Assembly: GCA_945867725.1 (NCBI GenBank) | Contig: CAMBJI010000004.1 | Location: forward strand, 1 to 21,328 | DNA length: 21,328 bases | Reading direction: 5' to 3' | Source of the DNA: Bordetella parapertussis | GTDB taxonomy: Bacteria; Pseudomonadota; Gammaproteobacteria; Burkholderiales; Burkholderiaceae_D | Shown here: piece by piece, positions 14,914 to 21,328 of the stretch | How positions within the stretch are numbered: the first letter of the stretch is position 1 | Layout of the letters: each line of letters starts with the position of its first letter | The notes under the pieces: generated by a model | Database searches by the model: none | What the model was told of the DNA's origin: nothing | What the model saw: only the letters and a program-made list of their open reading frames with translations | Program-made: the position numbers and the translations under genes

Positions 14914-14917
14914 GTTA

Positions 14918-15592
14918 ATGACGCAAGATGAACTCAAACAAGCGGTAGCACGTGCCGCGCTCGACTATGTGGTGGACGGCGGGATCATCGGCGTGGGCAC
15001 CGGTTCAACCGCCAATTTTTTTATTGATGAGTTAGGCAAGATCCGCGACCGTATCAAGGGCGCGGTTGCCTCATCGGAAGCTACCGCAACCCGGTTGAGG
15101 TCGCACGGTATTCCGGTGTTTGACCTGAACGACATCGACGCTATGCCCGTCTACATCGACGGTGCGGATGAAATCAATCATCAGGGCGCAATGATTAAAG
15201 GCGGCGGCGGTGCGCTTACCCGCGAAAAGATCGTCGCCTCCGTCGCCGACAGATTTGTGTGTATTGCTGATGGTTCCAAACTGGTTGACGTGCTGGGGAC
15301 GTTTCCGCTCCCTGTCGAGGTCATACCGATGTCTGCGCAGTCAGTGAGCAAATATCTCTCGGCGATGGGTGCCATGCCCGTGCTGCGGATGAAGGACGGC
15401 CAACCCTACATCACCGACAATGCCTGTTACATCATTGATGCGGGCGGCATGCAGATCACGGAGCCATCCGTCATGGAAAGCAAGATCAATGACATCCCCG
15501 GCGTGGTCAGCGTGGGCTTGTTCGCTATCCGTGGTGCATCAGTCTGTCTGCTTGGCACAAGCACGGGTGTCAGACGATTGGAGTTTCGGTAG
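14918..15592 (+). CDS. rpiA: Ribose-5-phosphate isomerase A
   Basis: Interconverts ribose-5-P and ribulose-5-P in the pentose phosphate pathway; cytosolic homodimer or tetramer in known cases. 224 residues from ATG 14918 ([10 protein letters not shown]), which aligns with the E. coli start; the in-frame ATG two codons earlier is only two bases from the GAGG site, whereas 14918 is eight bases away. Phosphate loop GVGTGSTA at 25-32; active-site Asp81 and Asp84 in DGADEI and Glu103 in [10 protein letters not shown], the same numbers as in E. coli; [15 protein letters not shown] segment present as [10 protein letters not shown]. Lies 96 bases after the LuxR-type gene; whether it shares that transcript or has its own promoter is unclear. 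Confidence 0.96.
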   Translation: MTQDELKQAVARAALDYVVDGGIIGVGTGSTANFFIDELGKIRDRIKGAVASSEATATRLRSHGIPVFDLNDIDAMPVYIDGADEINHQGAMIKGGGGALTREKIVASVADRFVCIADGSKLVDVLGTFPLPVEVIPMSAQSVSKYLSAMGAMPVLRMKDGQPYITDNACYIIDAGGMQITEPSVMESKINDIPGVVSVGLFAIRGASVCLLGTSTGVRRLEFR

Positions 15593-15667
15593 CGCGGTGT
15601 TACCACCCACCGGTTTCGCCAATTTTCACGACTGCATAATTGCCTGGCCTCACTTGACACTGCAATG

Positions 15668-15696
15668 AAAAAAGCCCGCATGGAAAATGCGGGCTT
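15668..15696 (-). terminator. Intrinsic terminator of yggX (argA-yggX operon)
   Basis: AAGCCCGCAT (15672-15681) pairs with ATGCGGGCTT (15687-15696), 10 bp with a five-base loop. Read on the minus strand the stem is followed by TTTTTTC, the classic form, 38 bases past the yggX stop. On the plus strand the 3' flank is not U-rich, so it would stop rpiA transcripts only weakly. Confidence 0.88.
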
Positions 15697-15733
15697 GCAA
15701 GGGTGAGTCTCGGATCTCAGTGCAACATCGGAC

Positions 15734-16006
15734 TCACTCCGAAGGCGGCACATATCCCTGTGCCTCATCGGCACCTTCGCCGAAGAAATGCTTCTCCATT
15801 TGCGTCGCCAGATATTTTCGCGCGCGCACATCGGCCAGATTCAGGCGGTTTTCATTGACCAACATGGTCTGGTGCTTGAGCCAGGCGCCCCAGGCTTCCT
15901 TGGATACACCTTCCCAGATTTTTTTACCCAGATCGCCGGGATAGGGGGGGAAATCCAGTCCTTCGGCTTCTTTGCCGAGCTTGATGCAGTGGACCATCCG
16001 AGTCAT
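15734..16006 (-). CDS. yggX: YggX-type Fe(2+)-trafficking / oxidative damage protection protein
   Basis: Small cytosolic protein linked in enterics to iron handling and protection of Fe-S clusters from oxidation. 90 residues, the family size. Family features: a conserved Cys7 in [47 protein letters not shown] and RLNLAD, ending EAQGYVPP. Start fixed by GGAG (complement of 16013-16016) six bases before the ATG. It begins 13 bases after the argA stop on the same strand, so the two are one transcript, ending at the hairpin at 15668-15696. The pairing with arginine synthesis is positional; no functional link is claimed. Confidence 0.95.
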   Translation of the reverse strand: MTRMVHCIKLGKEAEGLDFPPYPGDLGKKIWEGVSKEAWGAWLKHQTMLVNENRLNLADVRARKYLATQMEKHFFGEGADEAQGYVPPSE

Positions 16007-16019
16007 TGATATCTCCAGT

Positions 16020-17330
16020 TCAAAGATTTTTGATTAGCACGAGCGATTTGCGCTGCCAGTTGTACATGTTTTGCCGGTCCTTGGGTAAATCATCCAGGCT
16101 GGCATTGGTGAATCCGCGCTTGAGAAACCAGTGGGCGGCGCGGGTTGTGAGTACAAATAGTTTTTTGAATCCGGCGGCTCGCGCACGATTTTCCAGATGC
16201 TTGAGCAAACGTTCCCCATCACCTTGCGCCTGAGAGTCAGGACTCACTGTCAGGCAGGCCATCTCGGCCATTTTCTCGGCGGGGAAGGGGTAGAGTGCGG
16301 CGCAACCGAAAATCACACCGTCATGCTCAATGACCGAGAAATAGTCCACCTCGCGTTCGATCAGTTCGCGACCGCGTTTCACCAGCGTGCCATCTGCTTC
16401 CAGAGGTTCGATCAGACGAAGAATGCTGCCGACATCTTCAATGCTGGCTTCGCGCAAGCTTTCCAGATTCTGGGCTGACACCATCGTACCTACGCCATCG
16501 TGCGTAAAAATTTCGAGCAAGACTGAGCCATCGGTCGAGAACGGCACAATGTGAGCGCGCGGTACGCCCGACTGACAGGCGCGGATCGCATTGGAAAAGT
16601 AGTAGGCAGCATCCGCGGGCAAGCAAGCGGATTCAATAACGGCCTGCGCCTGATGGACTGATACTTCATGAATCGCGGTACCGCCGGCATCCGTCATCAT
16701 GGGCGTTTCAGTGATGAAGATCAGTTTGTCGGCACGCAGTGATATGGCGGCTGCCACAGCGACATCTTCCATGGCTAGATTGAAAACCTCGCCGGTGGGC
16801 GAGAAGCCCAGCGGCGAAAGCAGCACCAAACCTCCGTTGTCCAAAATGGGATGGATGGTTTCGTAAGCAATCTTGCGCGCGAGGCCGGTATGTTCGAGAT
16901 CGACACCGTCAATAATGCCCATCGGACGGGCGACAACAAAATTACCTGAGATTACGCGAATCGCCGCATTGGCCATCGGCGTGTTGGGCAGTCCCTGGCT
17001 GAATGCTGCTTCAATATCCAGTCGGAGTTCGCCCGCTGCTTCCTTGGCGCACTCCAGGGCGACTGCATCCGTGATGCGCAGACCGTTATGAAAGCGCGAC
17101 TGTTCATTGCGCAAGGCCAGCTGTTCTTCCACCTGCGGCCGTGAACCGTAGACGATGACGACCTTGATCCCCAGCGCGTGCAACAGCGACAGGTCATGCG
17201 CCAATACGGGTAGTGCGCCCGCCCGCACCAGCTCGCCCGGGAAGGCGACCACAAAGGTTTTTCCGCGGAATGCGTGAATGTAAGGCGCGACCGAGCGTAG
17301 CCACGCGACGAACTGGGTAGGGTTATCCAT
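16020..17330 (-). CDS. argA: Amino-acid N-acetyltransferase (N-acetylglutamate synthase)
   Basis: Acetylates L-glutamate with acetyl-CoA, the first step of arginine synthesis; cytosolic, normally inhibited by arginine. 436 residues from ATG 17330 ([20 protein letters not shown]), which fits the family N-terminus and E. coli ArgA length (443). Amino-acid-kinase-like domain about 15-275 ([50 protein letters not shown]), then a GNAT domain about 290-436 with the acetyl-CoA motif QAQGDG at 367-372 and [16 protein letters not shown]. In-frame upstream ATGs (17339 and further) lie in or beyond the -10 element and are unlikely. No Shine-Dalgarno site precedes the ATG, consistent with leaderless translation. 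Start codon only 25 bases from that of the divergent hrpA. Confidence 0.95.
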   Translation of the reverse strand: MDNPTQFVAWLRSVAPYIHAFRGKTFVVAFPGELVRAGALPVLAHDLSLLHALGIKVVIVYGSRPQVEEQLALRNEQSRFHNGLRITDAVALECAKEAAGELRLDIEAAFSQGLPNTPMANAAIRVISGNFVVARPMGIIDGVDLEHTGLARKIAYETIHPILDNGGLVLLSPLGFSPTGEVFNLAMEDVAVAAAISLRADKLIFITETPMMTDAGGTAIHEVSVHQAQAVIESACLPADAAYYFSNAIRACQSGVPRAHIVPFSTDGSVLLEIFTHDGVGTMVSAQNLESLREASIEDVGSILRLIEPLEADGTLVKRGRELIEREVDYFSVIEHDGVIFGCAALYPFPAEKMAEMACLTVSPDSQAQGDGERLLKHLENRARAAGFKKLFVLTTRAAHWFLKRGFTNASLDDLPKDRQNMYNWQRKSLVLIKNL

Positions 17331-17337
17331 GGGGCGC

Positions 17338-17345
17338 ATTATAAT
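17338..17345. promoter_or_regulatory. Overlapping divergent -10 elements for argA and hrpA
   Basis: The 8-base palindrome ATTATAAT reads TATAAT on the plus strand (17340-17345) and on the minus strand (17343-17338). Six to eight bases beyond each lie 17330-17332 for argA and about 17352-17354 for hrpA, so argA mRNA would begin at or within a base or two of its ATG and hrpA mRNA within about four bases of its ATG (17356). Neither ATG has a Shine-Dalgarno site. No good -35 was found for either direction (nearest 17-bp spaced hexamers are poor). Use of the element is inferred. Confidence 0.6.
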
Positions 17346-17355
17346 TCGCTCCGAC

Positions 17356-20300
17356 ATGTCTGCACCCGACTCCCCAAAAAAAGCACGACCTGCGCGGCCT
17401 GTAGCTTCAGCGCCTCACGCTGTCCACGCGCCCCACGCTCCCCGCCCGAAACCGATTCCAGTGCGTCATCCGCTGCCGGCGATCAGTTTTCCTGATGAGC
17501 TGCCCGTATCGGGCCGGCGCGAGGACATCATGGCGGCCTTGCGGCAGCATCAGGTCATCATCGTCTGCGGCGAGACAGGCTCTGGCAAAACCACGCAGCT
17601 ACCCAAGATTTGTCTGTCTCTGGGGCGCGGCGAACTCGGCATGATTGGCCACACCCAGCCACGTCGCATCGCTGCCTCTTCAACGGCCAAGCGTATCGCG
17701 CAGGAACTCGGCTCGCCGCCCGGCATGCATGTGGGTTACAAAGTACGTTTCAATGACACCATGTCCGAGGGCGCGTGGGTCAAGCTGATGACCGACGGCA
17801 TTCTGCTTGCCGAGACGCAGGGTGATCCGCTGCTGCGGCAATACGACACGCTGATTATTGATGAGGCTCACGAGCGCAGTCTGAACATTGATTTTCTGTT
17901 GGGTTATCTGAAGCAGTTGCTGCCACGCCGGCCGGATCTGAAAATCATCATAACCTCGGCCACCATTGATGCTGACCGTTTCGCGAAACATTTTGAGCAT
18001 GCAGGTAAACCGGCGCCAGTAATTGAAGTATCGGGACGCTTGTATCCGGTGGAAGTGCGATACAGACCTGTGGAACGGCCGGTGGAGCAAAATACTCAGG
18101 CCAAAGCGACGGCAACATCCAACACGAGTGCCGCACGCAGTCGCGAGCAGCGTGATCTGATGGAGGCGATCGTTGATGCCGTCGATGAGCTCGCTTTAGT
18201 CGGTCCCGGCGACATTCTCGTCTTCTTGCCCGGCGAGCGAGAAATACGTGATGCTGCCGAAGCGCTACGCAAACATCATCCACCGCATGTCGAGATCTTG
18301 CCGCTGTTTGCGCGTCTGTCGGCGCAGGAGCAGGAACGCGTATTCAAAACAAGTAACGCGCGACGCATCGTGTTGGCAACCAATGTCGCAGAAACTTCGC
18401 TTACGGTGCCCGGAATTCGTTACGTGGTCGATGCGGGCACGGCGCGTGTCAAACGCTACAGCTATCGCAACAAAGTTGAGCAACTGCAGATCGAGGCTAT
18501 TGCGCAGTCGGCGGCTAATCAACGCGCCGGACGCTGCGGTCGAGTGGCGGCGGGTGTCTGCATTCGCCTGTACGACGAGCAGGATTATTTGCAGCGATCA
18601 AAATTTACCGAACCCGAAATTCTGCGTTCTTCGCTCGCGGCCGTGATTTTGCGTATGAAGTCGCTAAAGCTAGGCAATGTGGAGCAGTTTCCGTTTATCG
18701 AGCCACCGCTAGGTCGTGCGATTGCCGATGGTTATCAGTTGTTGCAGGAGCTTGGTGCAGTTAACGAAGCGCTGGAACTGACCGAGCTGGGTCGTCAGCT
18801 GGCGCGACTGCCGATGGACCCGCGGGTGGGCAGAATGATTCTCGCGGGACGTGACCATCAGTGTCTGGGTGAGATGCTGATTATTGCTGCAGCACTGTCG
18901 GTTCAGGATCCGCGTGACCGGCCCGTCGATGTGCAAGCAGCCGCTGATGCAGCCCACAAAAAATTTGCTGATGAAAAATCAGAGTTCATTAGTTATCTGA
19001 AAATCTGGACCTGGTTTGAAGAGGCGATCGCCCAAAAACAATCCAATCGCCAGTTGAGCGAGCAATGCCGTAGTCAGTTTTTGTCGCAGCTGCGCCTGCG
19101 TGAATGGCGTGATGTGCATTCGCAGTTGCTCACCATTGTGCGCGAGCAGGGTTGGCGCATAAACGAATCACCAGCGACCTACGAACAACTGCATCTCGCG
19201 TTGTTGACTGGCTTGCTCGGTAATATTGGTTACAAGGCCGATGATGAGCCGCAGTATCTTGGCGCGCGCGGTATTCGTTTTTATCTGTGGCCAGGTTCGA
19301 GCTTACTGAAAAAAGCAGGTCGCTGGGTGATGGGCGGTGAGCTGGTGGATACTTCACGGCTGTATGCACGCACACTGGCACAGATACAGCCGGAATGGCT
19401 GGAGAAAGTCGGCGGGCATCTGCTGAAAAAATCCTGGGGTGATCCGCGTTGGGAAAAAAAGAGCGGCCAGGTCTCAGCGTATGAACGAGCGACCTTGCAT
19501 GGTCTGGTGGTTTACAGTCAACGCAGAACAGACTTCGGCAAAATCAATCCGCAGCAGGCGCGCGAGATTTTTATACGCAGCGCGCTGGTCGATGGCGATT
19601 TCGAGACCCGGGCGCCATTTTTTGCGCACAACCAGAAGCTGATACGCGAGATAGAAAATCTGGAACATAAGTCACGTCGTCTGGACGTGCTGGTTGATGA
19701 AGAGCTGATTGCTGCTTTTTACGACAAGCTGATTCCGGAGGATATTCATCACGCGGTTGGGTTTGAACAATGGCTGCGCAAGGCCAGTGTCGCTGACCCG
19801 AAAATTCTCTATCTAAGCCGTGATGATCTGATGCGGCATGAAGCCGCTGGCGTCACCACTGATTTGTTTCCTAAGCAAATGCGTCATGCGGGTATTGAAA
19901 TGGCCCTCACTTACCATTTCGAGCCCGGCTCGCTGCGCGACGGTGTGACGCTCGCGGTGCCCCTGTATGCGCTCAATCAGATATCAGCGGCACGCTGCGA
20001 ATGGCTGGTGCCCGGCATGCTGAAAGAAAAAGTCCATTTGCTGCTCAAATCCTTGCCGCAAAAACTGCGGCGTCATTGCGTACCATTGCCAGACTATGCA
20101 GCAGGATTTTGTGATCGTGTCCATGAAGCTAAAAAATTCGGTCTTGGTAGTTTGCTGGATGCTGTGATCGCTGATGTTCGTACGCAGACCACGGTCATGA
20201 TCAAAACAGCGGACTTCAAAATTGAAACGCTGCCCGCGCACCATTTTATGAATTTAAAAATCATCGATGAGCACGGTCGGCAGCTGGATATGGGCCGCAA

Positions 20301-21324
20301 TCTTTCAGCCTTGCAGGCAGAATTTGGAACGCAAGCGCGCGAGCAGTTTCAGAAGATCGCCGAGCAGGCGGCGCCGGTTGAGGCGATCGTCGACCAGGTT
20401 ACAAGCGCAGTTACCGGTGTAGCTGCGGCCACAACTACCGTGGCTACTGCAAACCGCAGCGCTGCCGGTCCGGCAGGTTTTCAGAATCTCAGCACCTGGT
20501 CGTTTGATGTCTTACCTGAATTGTTGGAGATCCAGCGGGGCAAACAGACCTTAATCGGATTTCCGGCGCTAGTTGACCGGACGACGCATTGTGATCTTGA
20601 GGTGTTTGACGATCCGAATGAGGCGGCGGTCATTCATTTGGCCGGCCTGCGCCGCTTGTTCGCACTGCAACTCAAGGAGCAGCTGAAATATCTGGAAAAA
20701 AACGTCCCCGGTTTGCAACAGATGGGTATGCAATTCATGGCGCTGGGCTCGCAGGAAGAATTGCGTGATCAGATCATTCAGGCCGGCCTGTCCCGAGCCT
20801 GCCTCCAGTTACCACTGCCGACCAATGCAGCAGAATTCAACCAGCGGCGTGATGAGGGCAAGGCCAGACTAAATTTGTTGGTGAATGAAATTGCGCGTCT
20901 GATTGGGCAGATTCTTGGCGAATACCACTCGCTACCCAAAAAATTGCAGGCCCTAAAATCGCATGCGGCAGCACAAGCTGATATGCAGTCGCAATTGCAG
21001 TCGTTGGTACACAAGCGCTTTGTGGCAGAAACGGAACATATCCAACTGGCCCACTTCCCGCGCTATCTGAAAGCCATGCAGGTCAGGATGGACAAACTCA
21101 GGACAGATCCTGCGCGTGACACGCGTCTGATGGCCGAATGGCAGCAGGCTGCCATGCCCTGGCAGCGCGCGATGAAGGGCGGTGCTCAGGGTGACCCGAA
21201 AATGCAGGAATTCCGCTGGATGCTGGAGGAATTGCGGGTGTCACTCTTTGCTCAGGAATTGAAGACGCCGATGCCGGTGTCGGTGAAGAGGTTGCAGAAG
21301 GTTTGGGAGGCTATGCAGCGCTAG
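17356..21324 (+). CDS. hrpA: ATP-dependent RNA helicase HrpA (DEAH box)
   Basis: DEAH-box helicase; in E. coli HrpA it acts on mRNA and stalled ribosomes. 1322 residues from ATG 17356 (MSAPDSPKKARPARP), full family length (E. coli about 1300); the frame opens nine codons earlier at an ATG overlapping the argA start and the promoter, which I reject. A Pro/Ala/His-rich basic tail (1-45) precedes the core: Walker A GETGSGKTTQ about 72-81, TQPRR, DEAH 169-172, SAT motif, ETSLTVPGIRYVVDAG, QRAGRCGR. Then helicase-associated and OB-fold regions and the long HrpA-specific C-terminal part ending FRWMLEELRVSLFAQELKTP. Two insertions relative to E. coli: a Thr/Ala/Asn stretch in the helicase core (about 245-260) and an Ala/Thr/Val-rich one at about 1005-1045. 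Stop TAG at 21322-21324. Divergent from argA. Confidence 0.96.
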   Translation: MSAPDSPKKARPARPVASAPHAVHAPHAPRPKPIPVRHPLPAISFPDELPVSGRREDIMAALRQHQVIIVCGETGSGKTTQLPKICLSLGRGELGMIGHTQPRRIAASSTAKRIAQELGSPPGMHVGYKVRFNDTMSEGAWVKLMTDGILLAETQGDPLLRQYDTLIIDEAHERSLNIDFLLGYLKQLLPRRPDLKIIITSATIDADRFAKHFEHAGKPAPVIEVSGRLYPVEVRYRPVERPVEQNTQAKATATSNTSAARSREQRDLMEAIVDAVDELALVGPGDILVFLPGEREIRDAAEALRKHHPPHVEILPLFARLSAQEQERVFKTSNARRIVLATNVAETSLTVPGIRYVVDAGTARVKRYSYRNKVEQLQIEAIAQSAANQRAGRCGRVAAGVCIRLYDEQDYLQRSKFTEPEILRSSLAAVILRMKSLKLGNVEQFPFIEPPLGRAIADGYQLLQELGAVNEALELTELGRQLARLPMDPRVGRMILAGRDHQCLGEMLIIAAALSVQDPRDRPVDVQAAADAAHKKFADEKSEFISYLKIWTWFEEAIAQKQSNRQLSEQCRSQFLSQLRLREWRDVHSQLLTIVREQGWRINESPATYEQLHLALLTGLLGNIGYKADDEPQYLGARGIRFYLWPGSSLLKKAGRWVMGGELVDTSRLYARTLAQIQPEWLEKVGGHLLKKSWGDPRWEKKSGQVSAYERATLHGLVVYSQRRTDFGKINPQQAREIFIRSALVDGDFETRAPFFAHNQKLIREIENLEHKSRRLDVLVDEELIAAFYDKLIPEDIHHAVGFEQWLRKASVADPKILYLSRDDLMRHEAAGVTTDLFPKQMRHAGIEMALTYHFEPGSLRDGVTLAVPLYALNQISAARCEWLVPGMLKEKVHLLLKSLPQKLRRHCVPLPDYAAGFCDRVHEAKKFGLGSLLDAVIADVRTQTTVMIKTADFKIETLPAHHFMNLKIIDEHGRQLDMGRNLSALQAEFGTQAREQFQKIAEQAAPVEAIVDQVTSAVTGVAAATTTVATANRSAAGPAGFQNLSTWSFDVLPELLEIQRGKQTLIGFPALVDRTTHCDLEVFDDPNEAAVIHLAGLRRLFALQLKEQLKYLEKNVPGLQQMGMQFMALGSQEELRDQIIQAGLSRACLQLPLPTNAAEFNQRRDEGKARLNLLVNEIARLIGQILGEYHSLPKKLQALKSHAAAQADMQSQLQSLVHKRFVAETEHIQLAHFPRYLKAMQVRMDKLRTDPARDTRLMAEWQQAAMPWQRAMKGGAQGDPKMQEFRWMLEELRVSLFAQELKTPMPVSVKRLQKVWEAMQR

Positions 21325-21328
21325 CCGT

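Noticed and set aside
17329..17355. Nine-codon extension of hrpA from an ATG at 17329
   Set aside because: It would overlap the argA start codon and translate through the shared -10 element, and it adds no family sequence.

Overview
The window reads as an ordinary betaproteobacterial chromosome segment, most likely order Burkholderiales and perhaps near Oxalobacteraceae. This rests on protein resemblance and on the gene orders ffs-dnaX-ybaB-recR and hrpA/argA-yggX; the genus cannot be fixed by eye. Most genes are moderately GC-rich housekeeping genes. One gene in the middle (8827-10818) is visibly AT-richer and unrecognised.

Layout. 1-964: 3' part of a class I/II aminotransferase, closed by a strong symmetric terminator. 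1115-1996 (-): membrane-anchored lytic transglycosylase. 1997-2570: long non-coding gap with inverted repeats and a candidate promoter. 2571-4094: ubiD (ubiquinone pathway). 4167-4262: 4.5S SRP RNA gene (ffs), then dnaX, ybaB/ebfC, recR (replication and repair cluster), a family III CoA-transferase and a candidate 28-residue membrane peptide. 8827-10818: a large orphan protein in which I see four diverged copies of a ~75-residue module. 10829-13467 (-): tal and pgi, a sugar-phosphate operon. 13808-14821: a LuxR-type regulator divergent from pgi, followed by rpiA (14918-15592). 15734-17330 (-): argA and yggX, a tight operon. 17356-21324: hrpA, an RNA helicase divergent from argA.

How the genes work together. 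pgi, tal and rpiA connect the Embden-Meyerhof and pentose phosphate routes around fructose-6-P and ribose-5-P; the LuxR-type gene between them is a candidate local regulator. dnaX, ybaB and recR form the widely conserved clamp-loader/nucleoid/recombination block.

Most notable observations: (1) a run of nine A in dnaX in the exact phase where slippage in either direction meets a stop, predicting a short gamma-type clamp-loader subunit alongside tau; (2) the orphan four-repeat protein; (3) a 25-bp gap between the argA and hrpA start codons holding an 8-bp palindrome that gives a perfect TATAAT on both strands, which would make argA mRNA leaderless and hrpA mRNA nearly so; (4) a small membrane ORF after the CoA-transferase. 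No CRISPR array, transposon, integrase or tRNA was seen.
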